Shown in pieces: positions 15,241 to 24,004 of a DNA stretch of 41,756 bases. A model generated the notes under the pieces. It saw nothing but the letters and a program-made list of their open reading frames with translations, had not been told where the DNA came from and made no database searches. Source of the DNA: JARLFX01 sp036404255 (GTDB lineage Bacteria > Acidobacteriota > Terriglobia > Terriglobales > Acidobacteriaceae); assembly GCA_036404255.1 (NCBI GenBank), contig DASWOP010000186.1, forward strand, positions 1 through 41,756, written 5' to 3'. Every line of letters begins with the position of its first letter. The first letter of the stretch is position 1. The position numbers were made by a program, and so were the translations under genes.

Positions 15241-17226
15241 CTATTCTCCCACGCCCGGTGGGGGCAGAGGGCGGTCGGTGATGAGCGCTTTGCCGGAGGT
15301 TTCATCCAGCAGCACAGGGTGCACATCGGGGTGGTTGGCAAAGAGTGCATCCACGGCGTCGCGCTCTTCCATCGGGACGAAGAGAAATTTTCGCGGACCC
15401 GAGCCCCAGCGCGCCAGCAGATCGTTGCCGTCGAGGAAGATCCTGGGGGCGTCAGCGTAGGTGGAACCCCAGATCATCGAACTGGTGCGGCCATTCACCA
15501 GATAGGCGATGCGGCCGGTGTAGAAGACGACGGATGAGCCGTACGCCTGGTCACCGTAGAGGTAGAGCTCGGAGTTATCGTTGCCGGGATGATCGTCCAT
15601 TACTTCCTGGATCTTGTCGGCAAAATCGCGCGAGGAGAGCATGGGTTCAAAACGCACCAGCGCGATGTGAGCGGCCAGAAGAAAGACGGCGGAGGTCAGC
15701 GCAATGGCAGTTGTGGCGGCGCGATTGCGGCCCAGCGCGCGTAGCCGCCACGCGATTCCAGGGCCGAAGGCAAAGGCAGCTGCCGCCAGCGCCGCAGGGA
15801 GCCGAAGCGCGGCGAATGATGGGCCGGTGAGGTCAAAAAAATGCGACATGGAGAGCGTGTAGTTTCCCACGCCACGATGTGCCAGCAGGTCGCCGATATC
15901 CGGCACGAAGGGAAGATGGCGGGACGACCAGAGTCCATAGCAGAGTGCTGCGGCAGCGCCTGCCATGATTAGCGTGAGCGCTGCATGCGCGGCGGTGATC
16001 CAGCCGCGTTCGCCGGAGGGGGCATTGCCTGCCTCGCTGCGGTATTCGTACCCCGCAAGCGCCGCGGAGAGCAGGATCGCAAGCGGCAGGTAAGCGGGGA
16101 AGGTGTAGTACTCCTGATTGGTGGAGAGCGAAAAGAAACAGAGCACAAGAGCCGAGTAGAGGCTGAGCAGGAGCACCGTGCGCCCGGCAAAACCGGCATG
16201 GCCAAAGACGCCGTAGAACCGCCTTCCGCGCGCGAGGGAGGGAAGTGGGTAGCCGCGCCACTTGCGCCATGCCGCCAGCAGCGCCAGGGGGAAGAAGAGG
16301 CTCCAGGGGAAGAGCCAGACGAGGTGGAGGCTCCAGTAGAGATAGCTCGGCAGCTTGTTGTAGTCCACCGGGTAGCGGCGGCCAAGGAAGCGAAGTACAT
16401 GTTCGTTGATGAAGTAGAACCAGAAAAAGCCGCGACCATTCAATCCGCCGCCGTTGCGCAGCCCTGCAAGTATGTGCCACGGGGCGGCAATGGCCAGAAA
16501 GATCATGGTGCAACGAAAGAGATGCAGTTCGCGCCAGCGGCCCAGCTCACCGGTCAGGAAGAGAAATACAAAGACCGTGGCAATAAAAAAGACCGGTGCT
16601 ATCAAGCCCTTGGTGAGCACAGCGAAGGCGACGAGCGCGGCGGTGGCGTAGAAGTATGTGGGACGGCGCAGCTCCAGCCCGCGCAGCAGACAGAAGAGCG
16701 CGGCGCACAGGAACAACGAAAGCAGCGCCTCCGGAATGAAGACGCGGGTGAAGAGAAATACGCCGGCGGCGGTGAGCAGGCTCAGGCCGCTGTAGAAGGC
16801 TGCGCGTTCGCCCCAGGCCAGCAGTGCCCACCAGTAGCCCAATCCGGCCAGCAGAAGAACAGCGAGTGCATCAGGCAGATGCGTGGCAAAGGCGGCGCGG
16901 TTGGCGTTAAATTCGCCACCATGCAGGCAGAAAGCACGAAAATCCAGTGCGACCAGCCAGTAGGGAAGCGGCGGCTTTTCCAGATAGCGGATGCCGTCTA
17001 CCTTGAGGGTGACGAGATCGCCGGATTTGGCCATGTGCAGGGCAGCGCTGGCATGGGTGGCGTCGGCGTCGTCCAGCAGCGATGGCGTGCCCAGCGTGGC
17101 GCCGTAGATGGCCGCGAACAGAGCAAGCAGAAGCAATAGGGAGAAGGTGCGAGGGGCTTTGGCTGGCGCGGCATGGTGGCGCGCCGGCGTGCTCTGCTCT
17201 TCGACTATCTGATAGGGCATGGGCAT
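15241..17226 (-). CDS. ArnT/GT83-like polytopic glycosyltransferase
   Basis: A 661-residue inner-membrane protein of the PMT/ArnT class, which transfers a sugar from a polyprenyl-phosphate donor to lipid A, protein or glycan on the periplasmic side. The first periplasmic loop has the expected acidic motif DDADATHASAA, and GIRYLEKPPLPYW is the classic ArnT loop. About a dozen hydrophobic segments follow, then a soluble C-terminal domain after about residue 520. No clear Shine-Dalgarno precedes ATG 17226 (ATG 17220 also possible). It is the first gene of a three-gene unit with two phosphorelay proteins, suggesting envelope modification linked to signalling. The acceptor is unknown. Confidence 0.88.
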   Translation of the reverse strand: MPMPYQIVEEQSTPARHHAAPAKAPRTFSLLLLLALFAAIYGATLGTPSLLDDADATHASAALHMAKSGDLVTLKVDGIRYLEKPPLPYWLVALDFRAFCLHGGEFNANRAAFATHLPDALAVLLLAGLGYWWALLAWGERAAFYSGLSLLTAAGVFLFTRVFIPEALLSLFLCAALFCLLRGLELRRPTYFYATAALVAFAVLTKGLIAPVFFIATVFVFLFLTGELGRWRELHLFRCTMIFLAIAAPWHILAGLRNGGGLNGRGFFWFYFINEHVLRFLGRRYPVDYNKLPSYLYWSLHLVWLFPWSLFFPLALLAAWRKWRGYPLPSLARGRRFYGVFGHAGFAGRTVLLLSLYSALVLCFFSLSTNQEYYTFPAYLPLAILLSAALAGYEYRSEAGNAPSGERGWITAAHAALTLIMAGAAAALCYGLWSSRHLPFVPDIGDLLAHRGVGNYTLSMSHFFDLTGPSFAALRLPAALAAAAFAFGPGIAWRLRALGRNRAATTAIALTSAVFLLAAHIALVRFEPMLSSRDFADKIQEVMDDHPGNDNSELYLYGDQAYGSSVVFYTGRIAYLVNGRTSSMIWGSTYADAPRIFLDGNDLLARWGSGPRKFLFVPMEERDAVDALFANHPDVHPVLLDETSGKALITDRPLPPPGVGE

Positions 17227-17328
17227 GAACGAACGCTTTCAGTTTCAGGATAGCAGCGTAGGCGCATGTGCGGATTCACACCAGGCTGGGCTGACGTTGT
17301 AGATTAGAAGCCGGAGTGTGTCTCAGGG

Positions 17329-18888
17329 ATGCCAACTTTTGCAGCAGTCGATATCGGATCCAATTCCTGCCGGATAAAGATCGCATCCGTGCAGATGCAC
17401 AAACTGCATACGCTGCATGAAGACCGCGAGGTAACGCGGCTGGGCGAGAGCGTCTTTGAAACTGGAGTGATCTCGCCGGAGTCGATGGCCTCCACTATTC
17501 GCGCGCTGAAGCGCTTTCACAAGGCGACGCAGACGTTTGTGGTGGATACCGTTCGTGTGGTGGCTACCAGCGCCATGCGCGACGCGCGCAATGCACCGGC
17601 CTTCACGGAGTGGGTGAAATCGGAGACGGGCTGGAACGTAGAGGTCATCTCCGGGCTGGAAGAAGGACGGCTGATCCACCTTGGAGTGGTGAGTAGTGAG
17701 CGCGGCGCGCGGGGCCGCTGCCTGATGATCGATCTTGGCGGCGGAAGCTGCGAGGTGACGCTTTCCGACAAGGGTAGGATTCGCGAGACGGCCAGTCTGC
17801 CGCTGGGTGCGGTGCGTCTGCAGCAGGAGTTTTTGCGTACTGATCCGCCGGAGAAGCAGGACATTGCGCGGCTGAAGAAGTTTATTCGCCGTGAGGTATC
17901 AAAGGTGGAACGCAGGATGGGCGGTGTTCGCGTGCCACTGGTGTTTGCTACCTCTGGAACGGCTGCGGCGCTGGCTATTGCCAGCAATGCTGTCTCCAAG
18001 AAGATCCCAGTAAGCCAGGGTGGAGGCAAAAAGCGCGCCAAGGCGGAAGAGGGCTTTGCCGTGACGGCTCTGGTGCGAGGCGTGGCAGATCGACTGGCCA
18101 AGCTGACCAATGCGCAGCGTGCGGCGTTTCCCGGCATCGGGCCGCGGCGGTCGGAGATCATCATTGGCGGAGCGCAGGTCTATGCGGAGTTGCTGGAGCG
18201 CCTTGGGCTGAAGGGCTTTCGCTATTCGCCTATGGGGCTGCGAGATGGCATGTTGGCGCAGATGCTGGCGCAGACGGACCAGCGCGGCGTTGCACATCGC
18301 AAGTATGAAGATGAGCGCTGGGCAGCCGTGCTGGAAGTGGCTAATCGCTACGGCGTTGACATGCGCCACGCAGACATTGTCCGCGCCCATGCGGTGCAGA
18401 TCTTCGATGAACTGAAGCCGGTCCATGGATTGCCGCCGCAGTACCGGTTGTGGATTGAATCGGCCGCCATGCTGCAGGACATTGGCAAATTCATGAACCA
18501 CCAGGGGCGCCATCGGCATTCGCAGTACATCATTGCGAACTCAGAAATCTTTGGTTTTACGCCGGAACAGCGGACTATCGTCTCCGCAATTGCGCGCTAT
18601 TTGGGGAAGAGCCGTCCATCGACGCTGGACCGGCTGATGCGCACCCTGCCGATGGAAGAACATGCCAATATTCAAAAGGCGGTCGTGCTGCTGCGGCTGG
18701 CGATGGCGCTCAATCAGGACCGTGCCAGCGACGTGCTGCGCGTTCGCATGCAGATCCGTCCGCGGCGCGTGACCATGCTGCTGAAGCCGGGACGCACCGG
18801 GGCGGAGTTGGAGATGTGGGCACTGCGCAAGGAAGGGGACTACTTCCGCGAGGTCTTCCGCCGCGAGCTCTTCGCCGAGCTCATGTAA
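17329..18888 (+). CDS. ppx: Ppx/GppA family exopolyphosphatase / pppGpp phosphatase
   Basis: A 519-residue protein with an ASKHA-fold N-terminal half: phosphate loop VDIGSNSCRIKIA at the start and LMIDLGGGSCEV near 135. A basic insertion (SQGGGKKRAKAEE) lies near 230. The C-terminal HD-like domain (about 330-440) has SAAMLQDIGKF, where the usual HD histidine is Gln383, followed by RHRHSQYIIAN. It should hydrolyse polyphosphate or pppGpp in the cytosol. The CAGGG before the ATG at 17329 is a weak Shine-Dalgarno. The 3' end overlaps the convergent sixA gene by 49 bases. Whether it acts on polyP or pppGpp cannot be told. Confidence 0.92.
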   Translation: MPTFAAVDIGSNSCRIKIASVQMHKLHTLHEDREVTRLGESVFETGVISPESMASTIRALKRFHKATQTFVVDTVRVVATSAMRDARNAPAFTEWVKSETGWNVEVISGLEEGRLIHLGVVSSERGARGRCLMIDLGGGSCEVTLSDKGRIRETASLPLGAVRLQQEFLRTDPPEKQDIARLKKFIRREVSKVERRMGGVRVPLVFATSGTAAALAIASNAVSKKIPVSQGGGKKRAKAEEGFAVTALVRGVADRLAKLTNAQRAAFPGIGPRRSEIIIGGAQVYAELLERLGLKGFRYSPMGLRDGMLAQMLAQTDQRGVAHRKYEDERWAAVLEVANRYGVDMRHADIVRAHAVQIFDELKPVHGLPPQYRLWIESAAMLQDIGKFMNHQGRHRHSQYIIANSEIFGFTPEQRTIVSAIARYLGKSRPSTLDRLMRTLPMEEHANIQKAVVLLRLAMALNQDRASDVLRVRMQIRPRRVTMLLKPGRTGAELEMWALRKEGDYFREVFRRELFAELM

Positions 18889-19376
18889 AGCGCGCGCACC
18901 ATGCGCGGGTCGAGCAGCCAATGCAGTGTGGGCGGCTGCCGTTCCATGTTTACCCGGGCCATGCTGCCCTTGCGCAGGCGGATCGCGGCGGTGACTTTGC
19001 TGGAGGCAGGCGTGAGCAGCGTGCCCAGAAACTGCGTCAGCGTCGGGCTATGGCCCACCATCAGCACATTGTCTACCTTGGCGCACTGCGCCAGCAGCTG
19101 CTGAAACTCGGCGTAGGTGCCATTGGGGGAGAGGCCGCGAGCCACCTGGATGGGCCCGTCGTAACCTGTTTCGGTGCCGATGAACGATGCTGTCTGTAGA
19201 CAGCGCTTAAGTGGGCTGGAGAGCACCAGATCAAATGACAGGTTGAAAGCATTCAGTACGTTCGCCAGTTGGAGGCAGTACTGGCGGCCTTCTTTGTCGA
19301 TGGGACGTTTGGCATCAACGATCGGATTGGCACGGCGCGTTCCCGCGCTGGCATGACGGAGAAGATAGAGATTCAT
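18840..19376 (-). CDS. sixA: SixA-type phosphohistidine phosphatase
   Basis: A 178-residue histidine phosphatase of the phosphoglycerate-mutase superfamily. The catalytic RHA motif (Arg7-His8) lies in NLYLLRHASAG, followed by SPLKRCLQTA and the second histidine in LMVGHSPTL. SixA removes phosphate from phosphohistidine proteins such as Hpt domains or NPr; a REC-Hpt gene lies 3.6 kb away, though a link is speculative. It is a little longer than E. coli SixA, and the extra basic tail (SSAKSSRRKTSRK) is encoded by the 49 bases antisense to the ppx 3' end. The ATG at 19376 is preceded by AAGG. It may be the last gene of the GH57/membrane/methyltransferase run (58-bp gap). Confidence 0.9.
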   Translation of the reverse strand: MNLYLLRHASAGTRRANPIVDAKRPIDKEGRQYCLQLANVLNAFNLSFDLVLSSPLKRCLQTASFIGTETGYDGPIQVARGLSPNGTYAEFQQLLAQCAKVDNVLMVGHSPTLTQFLGTLLTPASSKVTAAIRLRKGSMARVNMERQPPTLHWLLDPRMVRALYMSSAKSSRRKTSRK

Positions 19377-19434
19377 AGCCTTGTGCAGAATTGTAAGCGA
19401 TGAGGGGCTTCAAAATGATGAATCGCCGGTGGGC

Positions 19435-20073
19435 TTAGGCCGGGTGGGGCTTTTGCCACGCCTGCGACACCAGCAATCCGTGCAGGAAAGACTGTTCGGC
19501 TACAAGCTCAAAGCCTGCGGAGAGCAGAGCTTCTTCGTAGGCAGGAAGGCGCTGTGTGCGCAGGCCGGTCAGCAAGCGAAAACCGGCGTACATGGCGCGT
19601 ATGAGCAATGCGCCGGGGATTCGCAGCAGGCCGGGCGGCACCTGGAACTCGGACACGATCCATACGGCATCTGGCGCAAGATACTGTTCCAGGCGCGGCA
19701 CGAGCGCGGCGCAATCTTCGGTGCTCAGGCAGTCCAGAAAGAAATGTGTGACGATGCAGTCGTAATCTGTGCGCGGAGGGGTGAAGGTGAGCGCGTCGGC
19801 ACGGTGCAGGGTAACGCGGGCTGTTTTGCAGCGGGCAGCCAGCAGACGAAGCATGGCGGGGCTGATGTCTACCGCATCCGCATGCAGGGTAGAGTTTTCT
19901 GCGAGCAGATGATGCAGGAAGCGCCCATCACCATCTCCCAGCACAAGCGCCCGGCGACGGTCATGCAGGAGCGGCAGCAGACGGCAGCGGCAATGTTCCA
20001 GCGCGTGGCCAAAGCTGGCATACTCCAGCCAGCGGTAGGCGGGGGCGATGCGGTTGAAATTTGCAGTGGGCAT
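19435..20073 (-). CDS. Class I SAM-dependent methyltransferase
   Basis: A 212-residue protein starting MPTANFNRIAPAYRWLEYASFG, the usual opening of UbiE-like methyltransferases. A motif-I variant is seen in RALVLGDGDGRFL, an acidic residue follows the second strand in DAVDISPAML, and DCIVTHFFLDCL is the motif-IV region. The substrate is unknown. ATG 20073 was chosen; GTG 20085 in frame would overlap the upstream stop (GTGA) and is also plausible. It follows the membrane-protein gene with an 8-bp gap, so the two are translationally coupled and probably act on the same lipid or quinone-like compound (inference). Confidence 0.82.
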   Translation of the reverse strand: MPTANFNRIAPAYRWLEYASFGHALEHCRCRLLPLLHDRRRALVLGDGDGRFLHHLLAENSTLHADAVDISPAMLRLLAARCKTARVTLHRADALTFTPPRTDYDCIVTHFFLDCLSTEDCAALVPRLEQYLAPDAVWIVSEFQVPPGLLRIPGALLIRAMYAGFRLLTGLRTQRLPAYEEALLSAGFELVAEQSFLHGLLVSQAWQKPHPA

Positions 20074-20081
20074 CCGGGCGC

Positions 20082-20969
20082 TCACCCGAAGAGGAAGAGC
20101 AGAGGGCTGAGCAGCGCAGCATCCGCCGCAATGCGGTAGCTGAGCCGAGGGATGCGATGGCGTGAGCGGCGGAGGGCCATCATGATGGCGGCGCTCAGTA
20201 CGATGCTGGCAGAGAGTGTCCGCGGTGCGTTGGCGGTGAAGCAGAGAGCGAGACCACAGAGAAGGAGTGTTGCCTGCAGCAGTGACGCATGACGGATGGC
20301 GAACCGGGTGCTCCAATGAGCGGTCTTCAGGCTATGGTGCTCGCGCTCGTAGATCAGGATGCAGTTGAGACAGCAAAGCGCGAAGAAGCAGAGTATCTGC
20401 GGCAAGAGCGGGCGTAGCACGCCGCTTAGTGCTTCCGGCAGAAAGATCGCGAGCGTGAATCCCATTCCGACACAGATCTCCTTGGGAACGCGGGTGGCGG
20501 AGTCTGCGGAGGCATCGCGTGTATGCACCCAGGCGTAGTATCCCGCTGAACCCAGACCGAGCAGAAGCCATGCACGCCGGAGGGGCTGCCCCATATGCGA
20601 CAGCAGGAGCAGGAGTACCGGTGCCGCGCAAAGAAGCGCGTAGAAAAAAGCCTTGCTGTGCTCGCCGTGAAAGCGATGGCGCTCTTCCGGATGCGGCTCG
20701 CCGCAGTACACATCCAGCAGACGGTCTATTACGTAGAACATCCACGTAGCCAGGAAGAGTGCCGCAGCATCGCTGCGGAGCAGGTGAAGATGTGCGGTGC
20801 GGGCTGCGAGAAGAAACCAGACCGTAGCGACGGTCGGCGCGTCCAGCGAAAGCAGATGCCACAGCACGGGCAGCGAATAACGAGGCTGTATGCGGACTGC
20901 CGGTGCGACGGCACGGGCAGGTGCTGTGTCACTGAATTGATTAGAACGGTCTGAGATATGCGCCGTCAT
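20082..20969 (-). CDS. Polytopic membrane protein, possibly UbiA-like
   Basis: A 295-residue protein with about seven to eight hydrophobic segments. The conserved-looking loop FYVIDRLLDVY followed by HPEERHRFHGEHSKAFF resembles the first aspartate-rich loop of UbiA prenyltransferases but lacks a full NDxxDxxxD. The second UbiA motif is not clear. Its close coupling to a methyltransferase fits a lipid or isoprenoid modification step, as in quinone or carotenoid pathways, but this is inference. The ATG at 20969 is preceded by GAAGGG at suitable spacing. The GH57 gene ends 38 bp upstream. It could equally be a transporter-like membrane protein. Confidence 0.65.
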   Translation of the reverse strand: MTAHISDRSNQFSDTAPARAVAPAVRIQPRYSLPVLWHLLSLDAPTVATVWFLLAARTAHLHLLRSDAAALFLATWMFYVIDRLLDVYCGEPHPEERHRFHGEHSKAFFYALLCAAPVLLLLLSHMGQPLRRAWLLLGLGSAGYYAWVHTRDASADSATRVPKEICVGMGFTLAIFLPEALSGVLRPLLPQILCFFALCCLNCILIYEREHHSLKTAHWSTRFAIRHASLLQATLLLCGLALCFTANAPRTLSASIVLSAAIMMALRRSRHRIPRLSYRIAADAALLSPLLFLFG

Positions 20970-21007
20970 TGCGCCCTTCTTTGTTTCGCAAAGATTCAGG
21001 GCCGGGT

Positions 21008-22759
21008 TCAGGCGGTGCGTTCTTCCTTTGCGCCCAGTGCCCAGAATGACGGGTCGATATCCGCGAAGATGCTGTCGCGTAGTTCGATTGCGGCCAGCCG
21101 CTGCTCCTCCGCATCGCTGATGCTCCCGGTTGCTGCGAAGCTCTTCCAGGCGTTGGAGAGCTCCTGGAACTGATCGTTGTGGGTCAGGAAGCGGGTCTCA
21201 GCATAGTCGCGGGCAGCTCCGGTGGTGATCAGGAACTGCCAGTCGGAAGACTCCAGCAGTAATAGCTCACGGCAGAGCTGCTTCATGATGCGTTCCCCGA
21301 GCGCACCATCCTTCCACTTACCGGCGGTCGCCACATCGCGGACGAAGGCCTCTGCCGGATAGATGTGGGTGTAGGTCCAGCTGGTGTCTGGATTCATCCA
21401 GACCTGGTTGGTGCCCTCTGCCCCCCAGGAGCCTTCGTGCATGGCAATAAAACCAGCGCGGGGATACTTTGCCAGATAGTCGCTGCAACTGATCAGGGCA
21501 AGCGGCATATCTTCATGGGCCATCACGCGGGCGACGGCTTCCAGCCAGAGTACGCCCTCATACCACCAGTGGCCGAAGAGCTCGGCATCGAAGGGCGAGG
21601 TGAGGATTGGGGGAATTTCGTCGTTCAGTCCATCTTTCAGCGCCTCGTACACGAGGTGTACAAAGTGATCGGCGTGCGCTTTTACGCGTTCTGCTGCTTC
21701 CTGCGGGTGGTAGGGCGTCTTCTGGCCAATATCGACCTTTGAGCCGGTGACCTGCCAGTAGCGATGCCCGCCGGGCCAGCGCTTCTTGTGGAAGTCGAGA
21801 TACAGGCCGTCGCCGGGATAGCCGCTGTCGCCGCTCCATACCTGCACGCCGGTGCGCGGATCGCGCGGGAAGATGGTGGTGGCGAAGCGCTTGTCGTAGG
21901 GGCCATCCACGTAATACGGCTGGTAGAGCGAGCGATGGTTTTCGTGCGTCATCTGCACGGTCTTTTCATCATTGGGAACGCTGCCGTTCAGCAGTTCATA
22001 GGGAGAGGGAATGCGCTCAGATTCTTCCACCAAGTGGGTGTCGACGAAGAAATACTCGATACCACTCTCCGAAAGTGCCTGTTCCACGCCGATGCGGTTG
22101 AAGGGTTTCCACGGCTCAATGGCGCCAGCCGGTATAACGGGGAACTCCCACATGCCGGCAGGGCGATAGCCGCATTCTGGAGCCCATATGCCTTTGGGTG
22201 CTTCGCCGATGTGGTGCTTGTGGGTTGCCACGGCGGTGCGGATCTGCGCTCTGACGCTCTCATCCGTGCCCAGCAGCGGCATGTAGCCATGGGTGGCGCC
22301 GCAGGTGATGATCTCAATCTGTCCGGTCTGGTGGAAGTGGACGAAGCCTTTCACTATGTCGCTATCCAGAGCGGTAAAGTCGTCCTGTGCCTGCTGGAAG
22401 AACTTCTGCCAAAAACGCGCGGTGTTGGCGAAATGCTCGTCGCCGCTCTGAGTAAAAAATGCTTCGTCCTCGCGCGCGGCCAAAATCTTGCGCTCAAGAT
22501 ACTTGGGAAATTCGGTACGGAAGACAGGGTGAGCGAGTTGCTCCAGCAGAATGGGAGAGATGTTCAAATTGCACTTCAGGGCCAGACCGTCGCGCTCCAG
22601 ATTCTTCATCATGCGGAGCAGCGGAAGGTAAGTCTCAGCGGCAGCTTCGTGCAACCATTCGAGTCCGTGGGGCCACGTCCCGTGATTCACCACATACGGG
22701 AGATGGGCGTGCAGGGTGAAGGTTAGATACCCGCGCGGACTACTGGAAGCCTTATGCAA
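21008..22759 (-). CDS. Glycoside hydrolase family 57 enzyme, 1,4-alpha-glucan branching type
   Basis: A 583-residue cytosolic enzyme. GH57 motifs are present in order: HAHLPYV near 18; the catalytic nucleophile Glu195 in GIWAPECGYRP; GYPGDGLYLDFHKK near 313; and the acid/base Asp391 in SPFDAELFGHWWYEG. A C-terminal helical domain follows (about 430-583), including HEGSWGAEGTNQVW. Such enzymes form alpha-1,6 branches in glycogen-like glucans. The start is a TTG at 22759, supported by GCGAGG nine bases upstream and by continuity with YLTFTLHAHLPY; no in-frame ATG occurs before the conserved region. It is the first gene of a possible four-gene minus-strand unit. Confidence 0.93.
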   Translation of the reverse strand: MHKASSSPRGYLTFTLHAHLPYVVNHGTWPHGLEWLHEAAAETYLPLLRMMKNLERDGLALKCNLNISPILLEQLAHPVFRTEFPKYLERKILAAREDEAFFTQSGDEHFANTARFWQKFFQQAQDDFTALDSDIVKGFVHFHQTGQIEIITCGATHGYMPLLGTDESVRAQIRTAVATHKHHIGEAPKGIWAPECGYRPAGMWEFPVIPAGAIEPWKPFNRIGVEQALSESGIEYFFVDTHLVEESERIPSPYELLNGSVPNDEKTVQMTHENHRSLYQPYYVDGPYDKRFATTIFPRDPRTGVQVWSGDSGYPGDGLYLDFHKKRWPGGHRYWQVTGSKVDIGQKTPYHPQEAAERVKAHADHFVHLVYEALKDGLNDEIPPILTSPFDAELFGHWWYEGVLWLEAVARVMAHEDMPLALISCSDYLAKYPRAGFIAMHEGSWGAEGTNQVWMNPDTSWTYTHIYPAEAFVRDVATAGKWKDGALGERIMKQLCRELLLLESSDWQFLITTGAARDYAETRFLTHNDQFQELSNAWKSFAATGSISDAEEQRLAAIELRDSIFADIDPSFWALGAKEERTA

Positions 22760-22950
22760 AACGAGATACCTCGCCTGATTTGTGGGGTTGAGAAAGTTTT
22801 GTTGAGTGTCAAAGACGATCTTTTACACATTCTACATAAGATAGATTGCATAGAGCGTTGATTGGTTGCAGAATTCCAAAGAAGAGACGAGTGAACTCGC
22901 CCACAAGACGCACTGAAGCCTGCGTAGCCTGTGATGCGTGACGGGCATCA

Positions 22951-22978
22951 CGGCGGAGACTGCGAGCAGTCTCCGCCG
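22951..22978 (-). terminator. Strong hairpin after the BON lipoprotein gene
   Basis: CGGCGGAGACTG (22951-22962) pairs perfectly with CAGTCTCCGCCG (22967-22978) around a CGAG tetraloop, beginning about 10 bases after the lipoprotein stop. It lacks a clear T-run on the minus strand, so it may end transcription imperfectly or protect the mRNA 3' end. Confidence 0.65.
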
Positions 22979-22987
22979 GAAAACCTG

Positions 22988-24004
22988 TTAGCGAGTTACA
23001 GAGACGGCGTTCGTCAGCCGGAAGCGAACGATAGATTCGCTGGGAATGCTGACCTGCTGGCCTTTGGTTACAGCATTGGCACCTGCACCAACGCCGCCGC
23101 CAGCAGCTGCTCCGATGGCTGCGCCTTTGCCACCGCCGAAGATGCCGCCCAGAATGGCGCCTACTGCAGCGCCACCGCCGACCTTCGCCGCCGTATTCTT
23201 ACCGCGGCCCTTGCCTTCGACGGAGTATGGTTCCGTAGACACTGCGATCCGCTCTCCATGGAAGGAGATGGACGTGACCTGGATGGTCAGCAGGGATGAG
23301 CCTTTGAAGTGTGCAGCATCTTTGGCATCGACCACCTGGCCTGCAACCGGCGCGCCGGCGGCAAAGGCCACGTTGCCATTGGAATCTGTCACGTCAGCAG
23401 CGAGCACGCCATGGAAGACTGCTCCGGGCTGCGTTGTGCCGGTCTCCAGCGTTTCTGTGGTGCGAATGGGCAAAACTGAGCCAGCAGCCAGGGTGATCGT
23501 CCGGACAACGGGCTTAGCCGGTGGAGGGGGGAGCGGAGGTGGCGCGTTTTGCGTGATGGGCGCCGGTGCCTGCCTGTAAGGCGTCTGCTGCAACGGAGGC
23601 GGTGCGGCAGCGGAAGGCTTCCTGGAGTGCATGGCTGGGGCAACTGGTGCGGGCAGCGGCGCTTCCATTGGCATCTGAGCCATTGGGGTAGGCGCGACCT
23701 GCACGGTCAGATTGTTGTTCAGCATTTTGATCCCGGGCACTTGCATTGCGTCGTTGGCGGCAAGGGTGCGGACCGCCTCGCTGTCTACAGTGCCGCTCAG
23801 GGTTACTACTCCGTTTGCGGTTGAGATCTGAATCGGCTGGCCGCCCAGGGCAGCATCGCTGCTGATCTTTGTCTGCACGGAGTTGTTCAGTGTGGCATCA
23901 TCGACCGGGGCTGCCGTCTTCTTGCATCCAGCGAGCGAAATCGCCAGCGCGAAGACCCCGGCTGCGGCAACCAGTGTGTAACGGTTCTTTACGAGAGAGA
24001 TCAT
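22988..24004 (-). CDS. Lipoprotein with BON domain and glycine zipper
   Basis: A 338-residue envelope protein. The lipobox is LAGC (cysteine near residue 27) after a hydrophobic signal. A BON domain (about 35-105) reads VQTKISSDAAL, GVVTLSGTVDSEAVR and NNNLTV. A proline-rich linker (about 107-165) and a beta-rich domain follow. Then comes a glycine-zipper segment (about 275-310, AILGGIFGGGKGAAIGAAAG) that may insert into a membrane. BON domains bind phospholipid or maintain the envelope. The ATG at 24004 has AAGGAG nine bases upstream. It diverges from the YtxH gene across 289 bp, and a strong hairpin follows its stop. Confidence 0.86.
   Translation of the reverse strand: MISLVKNRYTLVAAAGVFALAISLAGCKKTAAPVDDATLNNSVQTKISSDAALGGQPIQISTANGVVTLSGTVDSEAVRTLAANDAMQVPGIKMLNNNLTVQVAPTPMAQMPMEAPLPAPVAPAMHSRKPSAAAPPPLQQTPYRQAPAPITQNAPPPLPPPPAKPVVRTITLAAGSVLPIRTTETLETGTTQPGAVFHGVLAADVTDSNGNVAFAAGAPVAGQVVDAKDAAHFKGSSLLTIQVTSISFHGERIAVSTEPYSVEGKGRGKNTAAKVGGGAAVGAILGGIFGGGKGAAIGAAAGGGVGAGANAVTKGQQVSIPSESIVRFRLTNAVSVTR

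Noticed and set aside
15985..17139. 384-codon open frame on the plus strand
   Set aside because: It lies antisense to the ArnT-like glycosyltransferase gene. Its translation has low-complexity Gln/Glu/Ala character with no domain, as expected for a shadow frame in GC-rich DNA.
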